Shown piece after piece: positions 55,160 to 64,000 of a stretch of 64,000 nt of DNA. The translations under genes and the position numbers were made by a program. This DNA comes from Limnoperna fortunei (lineage: Eukaryota > Mollusca > Bivalvia > Mytilida > Modiolidae): positions 49,969,657 to 50,033,656 of the forward strand of contig OX104119.1 in NCBI GenBank assembly GCA_944474755.1, written 5' to 3'. Within the stretch, counting starts at the first letter, position 1; each line of letters starts with the position of its first letter. The notes beneath the pieces were generated by a model, which saw nothing but the letters and a program-made list of their open reading frames with translations, made no database searches and was not told the origin of the DNA.

Positions 55160-56800
55160 ACCCTACCTTGTCCTTTGTGAAAGTTTGTATTTGAAATTAG
55201 GTTGGGAGAGAGTCATTTTTCAAGTATTTATATAAATAGGCCTTGTTAGTTTTCTCTAATTTATTTATCTTATTAAGGGTGATATCTTTATAAAATTTAT
55301 TTACATTAGTTTTAATATCATGACATTCGCAAGTCTACTACTAATTTTGGAATTGGTACAATTAGTAAAATCTATATGAATATCTTTAGTCACAGTTTTG
55401 GCATATGTATACCATGTATAACGTCCTTCTGTATCTAAATGTTTTGTTAACTCAAAAGCTTCTTTAAGTAAAGGATTAAGATCTTGATAATTAAAACCTT
55501 GCTAGGTATTTTAATGTTTGAATGTCTATAAAGCATTCAAACAGATTTCTATTTTAGTTCAGCTCTGTTGACAACATTTGTTGAACATCTTTTTGTTCCT
55601 AATGTACTTTTACAGAAGAGTAAATGAACTTTTTCTGAGTGTGTTTTATCAATAAAGTTAAATATATTCACATCGTTGTTCTGTTTACTAGCACGTTCTT
55701 TTGCTCTATAATACTTTAGATGTATCCATATAATAAATTTCTGAGTTATAGCATAGAATAGGTTTTACCAGGGTATCAAGGAGATTACATGTTACTTTAA
55801 CTGGCATATCTTAAATGAAGTATATGATTTGATAGAGAATAAAACTTTGCGTGCTTTTTTTGACAAATGTTCACTGTTAGATAGCAGTGTTCCATTTTAT
55901 TTTATTATGCTTCCAAGATATTTATATTGTTGGACAATTTCTATGTCATTATTTTTATATTAAAAAAAAATATTTGGAATATTACGTGGATTATTTTGAA
56001 TAATCATTGATTTAGTTTTACTGACATTTACTGTCAGCTGCCAGTTATCACAATATGTTGACAGGTTTACTAGACTATTTTGTAAACCAGAACTACTCCC
56101 AGATATTAAAATGTTTGTTTTTGTTTGAAAGGTGTTTTAACGCCACTTTCAGCCATTTTTCAGCTATTTCATCGCGTCCAGTTTTTATTGGGGGAAGAAG
56201 CCGGAGTACCCGGAGAGAACCCCTGACCTGCGGTAGGAAAACTGGCAATCCTTGTCAATTAAGATTGGAGATTGCCTTGCCTGCAGTGAGAATCGAACCC
56301 GCAATCTGATATTAAAATGAGATCACCTGCAAATAATAGACTATTTATACTACTATCAATAATTTTTGGTGCATCACACTTGCTAGATTCTAAAAAAATT
56401 AGTCATATCATTAACAAATATATTGAAGAGTGGGACTTATGGAATCTCCTTGTTGCACACCCTTTTCTATGCCAAAGATTGTTGAGTGCTTACCGTTATA
56501 TTTATAAACTGACATTTTAAAATATTATTCATCTTTCTTCCAATTCCAACTTTAAGCAACTTATACAATAATTCATTTCTCCAAAGTGAATCGAAAGTTT
56601 ATTTAAGTAAACAAAGCACAGTATTTTCTTGTTTTTGTGTATATATTTATTGATTTTAGGGATTTTGTATAAAGAGGCTGTCAGTAGTTCTGTGATTGTC
56701 TCTAAATCCAAACTGATTGGCACAAAATTTCTTGTCCATAGATTTCACTATTCTTCCGTTACGAAAAGCACTAAAAAGTTTTGAAAAACAGTTCATTAGA
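55160..56800 (-). mobile_element. LINE fragment (family B), split by a SINE
   Basis: The minus strand reads QFGFRDNHRTTDSLFIQ, then LWRNELLYKLLKVGIGRKMN, GVQQGDSIS, SLLFAGDLILIS (FADD changed to FAGD), NWQLTVNVSKTKSMII and LVKPILCYNSEIYYMD, in RT order. Many frame changes and stops. A SINE (56114-56307) interrupts it just after the catalytic motif, with a 12-bp duplication. Confidence 0.8.
56114..56307 (-). mobile_element. 5'-truncated SINE with 12-bp target duplication
   Basis: GATATTAAAATG occurs at 56102-56113 and 56308-56319. The SINE body (CCGGAGTACCCGGAG, GGTAGGAAAACTGGCAATCC, GAATCGAACCCGC) lacks the tRNA-like A-box head. It ends in a T-rich (GTTT) tail on the plus strand. Confidence 0.9.
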
Positions 56801-56848
56801 GAAATGCCTCTAATTATTTAATTTCTTTTTATCTCCTGATTATGTCTC

Positions 56849-58395
56849 CCTTTCATGGAAGGGAGACATATTGTTTTACCATGAGTTCTTCATCTTATTC
56901 TTATTCTTTTTCGTATTCTTATTCTCCAAATGTCCGGGCCATATTCTTTGTCTTTTGAGATAGGCCTTAGATATTTGGTATGTAGGTAGGTCACTACAAG
57001 ACAATGTGTCGCGTACCAACATGATTGACCTTTGACCTCATGGTCATTTTTGATGATATTTTGGACCATAGTCTTGTCTGGGCCATTACTTTTTGTCTTT
57101 TGACATATGCCTTAGATATGTGGTATATAGGTAGGTCACTACAAGCCGATGTGTCGCGTACCAGCATGGTTGACATTTGACCTTTGACCACAAGGTCATT
57201 TTTGGTGATATTTTGGACCATAGTCTTGTCAGGGTCATAACTTTTTTGTATTTTAACATAGGCCTTAGATATGTGGTATGTAGGTAGGTCACTACAAGCC
57301 GATTTGTCGCGTACCAGCATTGTTGACATTTGACGACCTTTGACCTCAAGGTCATTTTAGATATTTTGGTCTTTTGACATAGGCCTTAGAAATTTGGTAT
57401 GTAGATAGGTCACTACAAGCCGATGTGTCGCTTACCAACATGGTTTACCTTTGACCATGACCTTTAACCTCAAGGTCATTTTTGATTATATTTTGGGCCA
57501 TAGACTTGTCCGGATCATAACTGTTTTGTCCCTTGACATAGGCCTTAGATATTTCGTACATAGGTAGGTCACTACAAGCCGATGTGTCGCGTACCAACAT
57601 AGTTGACCTTGACCTTTTACCTCAAGGTTATTTTATATATTTTTTTTTGTTTTGACATAGTCCTTAGATATTTGGTATGTAGGTAGGTCACTACAAACCG
57701 ATTTGTCGCGTACCCACATGGTTGACCTTTGCCCTTGACCTTTGACCTCAAGGTCATTTTTGATGATATTTTGGACCATTGTCTTGTCCAGGCCATAACT
57801 TTTTTTGTCTTTTGATATTGGGCTTAGATATTTTATATGTAGGTAGGTCACTACAAGACGTGGCATATACCAACATGGTTGACCTTTGACTTTGACCTTT
57901 AAGGTCAAATTTTCAACTTGTTTTTAGACCTAGGACTTAGATATTCGGTATGTAGGTAGGTTAGCACCAAACGATGTATATCATACATCAGGGTATGACC
58001 TTGGATGCCCTCAAGGTCAAATTTACAACAGAAAATTTTGTGTCCAGGCTATGACCTTTTTGCCCTTTGGTCTAGGGACTAGATGTTTGGTATGTAGATC
58101 AGTACAAGAGAATGTATACCATACCTCAAAGTATTACCTCAGATGATCTTTGACCTTGACCTTTAAAAAATCATATCCAACAATTGATGAGAGTATGAGC
58201 AATGATGGGTTTCTGTCACAATATGAGCATCGAACAAGCCAGAAATAGCAGACCTTTGACCCCCCTCTCCCCCCAAAAAAACCCATTGTCATCTTAACAA
58301 CATTGTCATTTTTTTATAGAAACACAATTTCAACATAGCTCCAGATAAAAATTAATACACAATTTTCATAAGAAGGCGAGACATCAGTTTTAGTA
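56849..58395 (+). mobile_element. Tandem-core element, ATGTCTCCCTT family, AGGTCA-rich
   Basis: It starts with hairpin ATGTCTCCCTTTCATGGAAGGGAGACAT and a TTC/TTATTC-rich run. Then units of TAGGTAGGTCACTACAAGCC...CGCGTACCAACATGG...TTTGACCTCAAGGTCA follow, about seven with spacings of 112-160 bp, ending near AAGGCGAGACAT. The unit is the reverse complement of the 25.2-25.9 kb repeat. Short frames on both strands are repeat by-products. Confidence 0.75.
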
Positions 58396-58434
58396 ACCTA
58401 AAACAATTTTAATTCATGAATTGTTACGATTAAG

Positions 58435-58700
58435 TTTGTTTGTTTGTTTTATGGTGTTTAACGCCACTTTTAGCAATTTTTCAGCTATATCGTGGCGTCC
58501 AGGTTTTATTGGGGGAGGAAGCCGGAGTACCCGGAGAAAACCCCCGACCTGCGGTAGGAAAACTGGCAATCCTTGTCAATTAAGATTGGAGTCGAGTACA
58601 CCCTGCCTGCAGTGAGAATCGAACCCGCAATCTCAGTGTTGACAGACCACGTGATCAATAGTACAAGAACTACCTTGACCACTCGGCCACCGAGGCCCCC
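58435..58700 (-). mobile_element. Full-length tRNA-derived SINE with 12-bp target duplication
   Basis: On the minus strand it starts GGGGCCTCGGTGGCCGAGTG (A box TGGCCGAGTGG), has B box GGTTCGATTC about 60 bases later, then a shared body and an (AAAC)n tail. GTTACGATTAAG flanks it at 58423-58434 and 58701-58712. The tRNA head resembles a long-variable-arm tRNA (Ser/Leu type). It is the reference copy for the six other pieces in this window. Confidence 0.92.
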
Positions 58701-58821
58701 GTTACGATTAAGGACTTTTCCCATAATGGTGGGTAAATTTCTGTATTTAATAACAAATTAAAAAGTTTTGTTTATGATTTTAATGTAGTAATACTACTAT
58801 GTTTTAATGTTTCATTTTTTA

Positions 58822-58914
58822 TTATGTCTTCCCTTCATAGAAGGGAGACATATTGTTTTACCTTGGGTTCTTCATCTTCATCTTCTTCTTCTTCTTCTTC
58901 TTCTTCTTCTTCTT
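58822..58914 (+). mobile_element. Start of another ATGTCT-family element, ending in (TTC)n
   Basis: ATGTCTTCCCTTCATAGAAGGGAGACATATTGTTTTACC matches the start of 56849 (described in pieces: hairpin plus ATTGTTTTACC). It runs into a (TTC)n array at about 58871-58914, where unrelated LINE sequence begins, so the remainder should lie beyond the LINE. Confidence 0.75.
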
Positions 58915-59118
58915 GAAGGGATGGGACGTGTTTTTCGGGGCTCCGCTCAAATCATTTATTTATTGGTTGTTTTGTGTTGTGGTTCGTAGGTAGTTGTATT
59001 GTTGTGTTCGGGGGAGGGGGCTCTTTCATTTTGTGGGGTGTATTTCGTGTTTTCGTCTAGGATTGCCGGGATTTTTGTTGGATTTGGTTTTTGTTTATTG
59101 GTTTGATATTGTTCAGGG

Positions 59119-60679
59119 ATGGCGTCGCCTTCATTTTCTGGTGTAGTGGTTGGTGGTAGGACTGCTCAGTTGTCGTCGAGTGTTGCCTCGAGCGGTGCTG
59201 TGTTGGATGATGGGGACAGTGGGGACCTTGATTTGATTGGGCGAGCGGTGCCGTCCAGGGTAGGTGTTGGATCTTTGCCCCAGGCTGGTAGTGATGGAGT
59301 TGTGGAGTCGCAGTTGCACAGCGAGGGTTCGCGAGATTTGCCGAATAGTAGTGGTGTCCCGTCTGGCAGGGGGGGGGGGTTCGGGATCGAAGGGTGGCGA
59401 TGGGATGCCGTCATTTGGACGTGGGCCTTTTGGCTTTGTCTCGAGGACGCGCGGTGTGGGGCTGACAGGCGTGCCGTCTGTCTCGGTCGAGCGATGTGTT
59501 GTTGCTATTGCCGATGTGGTCAAGCCGGGGAACATGGTGGCTGCCTCTCGTATGAGGTCTGGGGTTGTAGTGTTTTTATCTAATCTCGATGACGTTGAAG
59601 AGTTGTGTTCAAATGGTTTAAGTACTGGGGATGAGTTTGTTGAAGTTCAGTGTTTGGTAAAAATCCGAAAAAAGTTACCTTGTCTAATTGTCCCCCTTTT
59701 ATTCCCAATGATTTACTCGAGGATGAGTTGATGCGTTATGGACGCATAATTTCCGACATAAAACCCATTGCACTCGGTATTAAAATCCCAGCACTAAAAC
59801 ACGTCAAGTCATTTAGACGACAAGTGTCCCTTATTCTTCACCCCAATGTTACATTACCGGAGTCTTTTGATATGTATTATCAAAGGCAAAGCTACAGAAT
59901 ATTTGTGAATGACGATGTTGTTTGTTTTAAGTGCAAACAGACTGGTCATATTCAAAATCGGTGCGCACAAAATCGACCACAAAATAACCAGTCAGAATCA
60001 AGTACTTAATGTCCAATTCACGGCTGAACCCGTTCCGCCAACCGGGACAGCGGAGCAGTCTGTTATCTTTGACTCTGGAATCAATGACAGCTCAGCCAAT
60101 GTTAATATTTCTGCTTCCAACACCTCCACTAATGTTACTGCTGAGCAAAAATCTGAGATTTCAACTGTTTCTAATGTCATTGTTGATGTTCACTCCGCAA
60201 CTGAAAAAGTGGATACTGATCCATTGCCAGTGAAATCTGCAGTTAAACGCAAAGCTGTAGATAATGATTCCATTATATGTATTAAAACTCCCACAACCAC
60301 TAAAACCCCTGATGTATCTACTAAAGATGACATAAGTATATGGGATTTGCCTCCTCCATCTCATTCCATTCTCAACACTGATGAAGAAGAGGATATAGAC
60401 ATTGAGTCTATATCCTCTGATTTATCCGAACAAAACGTATCTCAAGTCGTCGTGGATACTGAACAAAAATTATCCACCGAAGAGCTAGACAGACTTCTTT
60501 CCGAACTGAAAAGCACCAAAAAGCCTGTTGAGAAGTGTTTTGAGTATACCACCAACCTCAGGCAACTGTGCCAAGACTTTATTGATCGCCGAAGAAACCC
60601 TGAGTCGTCTTCCCAGTTGAAGGCCCGACTTAATAAATTGATAAAGAAATTAAAAACGTATTTGAAAACTCATGCCTAG
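59119..60679 (+). CDS. Tx1-type LINE ORF1 (CCHC protein), frame disrupted
   Basis: The ATG at 59119 opens a Gly/Ser-rich N-terminus. Coding then shifts at a G-run (59371-59380), again near an A-run (about 59655-59670), and again near 60000, ending at TAG 60677-60679. The segment 59400-59650 includes VAIADVVKPGNMVAASRM and VVFLSNLDDVEELC. The segment 59650-60000 has NPKKVTLSNCPPFIPND, YGRIISDIKP and the CCHC knuckle CFKCKQTGHIQNRC. The C-terminal third is acidic (DEEEDIDIESISSDLSEQ) and ends basic (LNKLIKKLKTYLK). ORF1 binds the element RNA. The homopolymer position of two shifts makes sequencing or replication slippage likely. Confidence 0.75.
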
Positions 60680-60753
60680 AGATCAAAGTCAATATGTATT
60701 GCCCACTTAATTATGCATTTTTGCACGTTTTGTTCATCACAATTACAATTGTA

Positions 60754-63700
60754 ATGTCTGGTTTTACGTTAGTTTCACTGAATACTCAAGGTTGTCGAGA
60801 TTCTTTTAAAAGATATTTTATATTAGATTCTTTAAAATCTAAATTGAATGCAGACATAGTTTTTCTTCAAGATACTCATACCATACCTTCTGATGAAGGT
60901 ATATGGAAAATGATATGGAGAGGAGAAATATTGTTTTCTCATCTCTCAACTATTTCTGCTGGATTAGCGATATGTTTTTCCAATAATTTAGAATATACTA
61001 TTCTAGATCATAAAATTATTTTACCTGGTCGCATTTTACATGCAACTATTAAAATACAGGAGCAAACTGTATATTTGTTGAATGTTTATTCCCCAACTTG
61101 CTCAAAAGAAAAACTAGACTTTTTGAAATATTTAAAACACCATTTGAATCAACTTGATTCTTCCATTCCAATATTTCTTGGAGGTGATTTTAATTGTACT
61201 ACTAATCCTTCCCTAGATCGAACAGGAGATATTGAACCCCACCCCCATTCTTGTAATGAATTTAAATATATTGTTAAACGTTTCAAATTTATTGATACGT
61301 TTCGCAATATTCACCCGTACGATAGAACTTATTCCTGGTCGAGAAATGACGGTGTCGCCGCAAGACTTGATCGAATTTATATATCTAAACACTATAGTCA
61401 GTTTATTCGATCCTCAGAAATAAAACCATGTTCATATTCTGATCACGATTACGTTCGTGTTTATTTTAAAGAAATACCAAATAAACACAAGAGTGCTTAC
61501 TGGTGTTTAAATACATCTCTTTTAGATGATAAATTGTATGTTGACATGATAAATAACTTTTGGCTTTCCTGGCGATTACAGAAATTTGAGTTTAAGTGTA
61601 TCCAAGATTGGTGTGATCGTGGAAAATACAAAATAAAGGAACTTTCGCAAGAATTTTCTATAAAAAAGAATTATGATTTTAAACGTAAATTTGATAGTTT
61701 GCAATCTGATATTGAGTTATTAAAATCAAATATTGCAACTAGCCCTGATCTTAATGTCATTTTAATTGAGAAGCAACATCAGTTATCTGAACTTGAACGA
61801 ATCCATGCCCGTGGTGCTTGGGTTCGTTCAAGATTCAGATATGTTAATGATTCAGATAAACCTACAAAATATTTCTTCGACCTTGAAAAGAAACGTGGTA
61901 CAAAGAAATTATTATCCCATTTAACCTTACCTGATGGCAGTATAACTGATTCAGATCAGGAAATAAAAACCCTTGCCCGAAATTTTTACTCCGATTCGTA
62001 TAGCCCCGATCCTGTTGATGAAGGTTGTCAAAATGAAATTTTGAAAGACCTTCCTACAATAAGTGACACCCAAAAGCAAACATTAGATAGTGTAATAAGT
62101 TATGATGAATTGTCCTCTGCCGTTTTAAAAATGAATAATAATAAGTCCCCTGGTATTGATGGGTTGCCTAGTGAATTTTACAAAACCTTTTGGAACATCG
62201 TTGGGAAAGATATGCACGAAGTTTTTGTTTCTTCTATTGAAGAAAACAGACTTCCGCTTTCGTGCAGAAGAGCCGTTCTGACGATGATTCCAAAGAAAGG
62301 TGATAGTAGTTTGTTGAAAAACTGGAGACCTGTGTCTCTTCTCTGTTGCGACTATAAAATATTAACGAGAGCTTTCTCGTTAAGACTCCGTATCGTTCTA
62401 CCCGATATATTAAATATCGATCAAAGTGTTCCCGGTCGTCACATAAGTGATAATATTCGTTTTATTTCTGATGCTACTTGTTATTCTAATCAGGAACATA
62501 TCCCCCTTGCTATTGTTTCCCTTGACCAAGAGAAGGCTTTTGATCGTGTTCATCATGGTTATTTGATGAAGACATTAGAAGCCTTCGGTTTTGGTGATTA
62601 TTTTATATCCTGTATAAAAACTATTTATACAGATGTACATAGCTTACTTAAAATTAATAACTCGTTATCATCCCCTTTTCAATTTAAAAGAGGTATAAAA
62701 CAAGGATGTTCTTTGTCTGGTCAATTATATGCCATATGCCTTGAACCTCTTTTACACAAACTAAGATCAAACGACGGCTTATCAGGACTTGAACTTCCAT
62801 TATCAGATGGTAAGAAAAGTTGTTTATCTGCATATGCAGATGATTTGGATACTTTATTAACGCAAGACTCTGATTTTGATAGGTTGTCTTTCTGGTTAGA
62901 TATATACCAGAAAGCTTCTAATTCAAAAATTAATTTACAAAAGTCAGAGGGTTTGTGGGTGGGAAGTTGGAAAAATAGAAATGATTGTCCACTTGGTCTC
63001 AAGTGGAATAATAAAGGTTTAAAGGTTTTGGGTACTTTTGTTGGAAACACTAAGGATTTCTATAAACAAAATTGGGAAGGGATGGAGGAGGATATTACTG
63101 TCAAACTTGACAGGTGGAAGCCTTTTGCTCGCGGTTTGTCACTCAGAGGACGAACACTTGTTATCAATTTACTTTCCGCGTCAAAATTATGGCATCGATT
63201 AAATTCTGTGTCCGTGCCAGATGAAATTATTAGTGCCATTCAAAACAAATTTGTAGATTTTCTATGGCAAGGAAAACATTGGGTTTCGAAAGAAATGTTA
63301 TATCTTCCTGTATGTACTGGAGGACAGGGTTTAGTTCATATTTTGTCTAGAATTCGTGATTTTCGAATTCAATTTATGTACAGATTTTTGACATTAATGA
63401 ATGGTGAAGATGTTCATCCTTGTTACTATTTTTGTAAATATTTTTTGTCTACTGTTTCTAATTTGAATTGTGATGTTCAGTTGTTATTACTTGATGGGGA
63501 TTTTCAATACACTAACATTCCAAGCTTTTATCAAGATTTAATTAAAGCCTGGAAGAATTTTGAATCGTCTAGAATTAAAATAGATGAAACCTCAGTGGCC
63601 GATATTTTAGAAGAACCTTTGTTCTTCAATCCTTCATTAATTAACCCCAAAACTGATGAACCTTTTTATTTTGAAAATTTTGTAATTGCCGGTATGACCA

Positions 63701-64000
63701 AAGTTAAAGATCTTTTCGATAGTAGTTTGGAAAGAAAATTTACTGCAGAAGATCTTGTTGGCATATTAAGCATTCGTTCCGAACGCTGTATCCAACAACA
63801 TCTGGATTTACTGTGGTCGTCTTTTCCTCCGGAGTGGAGTATATTGATTGACCGTTTTTTAAATAATGATATTGATATTGGTGTTGTTCACCAATACATT
63901 TTTAAATTAGATATTGACAATGCTCCTGAATTAAGTAAGGGCGTTGTTCTCGATAAATGTCCCAAGAAAATGATTTATTTGTTATCTGTTGTTCAGAATT
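60754..64000 (+). CDS. Tx1/L1-type LINE ORF2: APE endonuclease - reverse transcriptase (partial)
   Basis: The frame is open from 60694 to the window end with no stop. ATG 60694 is possible, but 60754 (MSGFTLVSLNTQGC) places the endonuclease at the N-terminus as usual. Endonuclease: LVSLNTQG, IVFLQDTHT, PIFLGGDFNC, YSWSRNDGVAARLDRIYIS and YSDHDYV. After a linker (ERIHARGAWVRSRF, KPTKYFFDLEKKR) come RT motifs: NKSPGIDGLPSEFYKTFW, LLKNWRPVSLLCCDYKIL, IVSLDQEKAFDRVHH, GIKQGCSLSGQLYAICLEPL and the catalytic AYADDLDTLL (about 62830), then NLQKSEGLWVG and the C-terminal domain. About 1080 codons are visible; the family usually has ~1200-1300. It nicks target DNA and primes reverse transcription there. 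Intact as seen, so possibly recent. Confidence 0.93.
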   Translation, partial: MSGFTLVSLNTQGCRDSFKRYFILDSLKSKLNADIVFLQDTHTIPSDEGIWKMIWRGEILFSHLSTISAGLAICFSNNLEYTILDHKIILPGRILHATIKIQEQTVYLLNVYSPTCSKEKLDFLKYLKHHLNQLDSSIPIFLGGDFNCTTNPSLDRTGDIEPHPHSCNEFKYIVKRFKFIDTFRNIHPYDRTYSWSRNDGVAARLDRIYISKHYSQFIRSSEIKPCSYSDHDYVRVYFKEIPNKHKSAYWCLNTSLLDDKLYVDMINNFWLSWRLQKFEFKCIQDWCDRGKYKIKELSQEFSIKKNYDFKRKFDSLQSDIELLKSNIATSPDLNVILIEKQHQLSELERIHARGAWVRSRFRYVNDSDKPTKYFFDLEKKRGTKKLLSHLTLPDGSITDSDQEIKTLARNFYSDSYSPDPVDEGCQNEILKDLPTISDTQKQTLDSVISYDELSSAVLKMNNNKSPGIDGLPSEFYKTFWNIVGKDMHEVFVSSIEENRLPLSCRRAVLTMIPKKGDSSLLKNWRPVSLLCCDYKILTRAFSLRLRIVLPDILNIDQSVPGRHISDNIRFISDATCYSNQEHIPLAIVSLDQEKAFDRVHHGYLMKTLEAFGFGDYFISCIKTIYTDVHSLLKINNSLSSPFQFKRGIKQGCSLSGQLYAICLEPLLHKLRSNDGLSGLELPLSDGKKSCLSAYADDLDTLLTQDSDFDRLSFWLDIYQKASNSKINLQKSEGLWVGSWKNRNDCPLGLKWNNKGLKVLGTFVGNTKDFYKQNWEGMEEDITVKLDRWKPFARGLSLRGRTLVINLLSASKLWHRLNSVSVPDEIISAIQNKFVDFLWQGKHWVSKEMLYLPVCTGGQGLVHILSRIRDFRIQFMYRFLTLMNGEDVHPCYYFCKYFLSTVSNLNCDVQLLLLDGDFQYTNIPSFYQDLIKAWKNFESSRIKIDETSVADILEEPLFFNPSLINPKTDEPFYFENFVIAGMTKVKDLFDSSLERKFTAEDLVGILSIRSERCIQQHLDLLWSSFPPEWSILIDRFLNNDIDIGVVHQYIFKLDIDNAPELSKGVVLDKCPKKMIYLLSVVQN

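Larger units (their letters stand above)
58915..64000 (+). mobile_element. Tx1/L1-type LINE inserted in a (TTC)n array (continues past window)
   Basis: GC-richer sequence starts sharply after the last TTC unit with GAAGGGATGGGACGTG. A 5' UTR of ~200 bp, ORF1 with a CCHC knuckle and ORF2 (APE endonuclease plus RT) follow. It is complete at the 5' side as far as can be seen; the 3' end is outside the window. ORF2 layout and motifs are those of the L1/Tx1 lineage, which includes target-specific families. Confidence 0.85.

Noticed and set aside
25191..58395. Regularly spaced repeats as CRISPR-like arrays
   Set aside because: Units are long, contiguous tandem repeats without unique spacers, in an evidently animal genome.
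62721..63050. 109-codon minus-strand ORF
   Set aside because: It is the antisense shadow of the LINE ORF2.

Overview
The window looks like a transposon-rich, intron-scale or intergenic stretch of an AT-rich invertebrate genome, most likely a bivalve mollusc. The pointers are tRNA-derived SINEs, pearl/Helentron-like elements with tandem cores, APE-type LINEs, a Tx1-type LINE, an env-bearing Ty3/gypsy element and hammerhead-ribozyme repeats. I see no bacterial operons and no convincing single-copy host gene except part of a C2H2 zinc-finger array. The organism call is inference from repeat content only.

Layout. 0.4-4.2 kb is an old, diverged repeat block in which the 15-mer GTTGCGGACACTACA keeps recurring, with a TIR element at 2821-3640. 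5.3-7.2 kb holds a SINE, a MITE copy and a snapback hairpin. 8.43-9.76 kb is a C2H2 zinc-finger array (11 good fingers, decayed edges). It is split by a 10.4-kb Ty3/gypsy-type element (9760-20192; 1173-bp LTRs, target duplication ATAC), and the array resumes at 20193. The element encodes Gag, protease, RT-RNase H, integrase with a C-terminal chromodomain, an F-type fusion envelope with a furin-like site, and extra membrane-protein ORFs. Its LTRs differ at about 3 positions, so it is young, yet its reading frames are interrupted several times.

20.4-29.9 kb holds an APE-type LINE 3' end, a near-identical 1064-bp tandem duplication, an AGGTCA-rich tandem repeat, one arm of a diverged inverted duplication and a second LINE fragment. 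30.1-33.3 kb is two adjacent elements with a terminal hairpin and tandem core. 33.6-39.0 kb is the other inverted arm, loaded with a 9-bp-TSD MITE, snapback hairpins, SINE pieces and a LINE tail. 39.3-42.3 kb holds two more tandem-core elements, one with an exact 146-bp period.

42.4-49.0 kb is one LINE copy on the minus strand. It carries an inverted RT segment and three nested insertions (TTAA MITE, Helentron-like element, 9-bp-TSD MITE). A 103-bp tandem array lies just upstream of it. 50.36-51.74 kb is a tandem plus inverted repeat flanked by (TA)n arrays. It carries type I hammerhead ribozyme motifs: two complete on the minus strand and one on the plus strand that lacks its stem I 5' strand. 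52.6-54.3 kb is a decayed gene of unknown family. 55.2-58.7 kb is a LINE fragment with a SINE in it (12-bp TSD), a tandem-core element and a full-length SINE. From 58.9 kb to the window end is an apparently full-length-at-5' Tx1/L1-type LINE inserted in a (TTC)n array, with a frame-disrupted ORF1 and an open ORF2 that runs off the window.

How it fits together: almost everything is layered mobile DNA, and the nesting gives relative ages. The most unusual pieces are the hammerhead repeat/palindrome, the chromodomain-plus-envelope LTR element, the (TTC)n-inserted Tx1 LINE, and a shared 'hairpin start, microsatellite, tandem core, complementary end' design in several tandem-core families.
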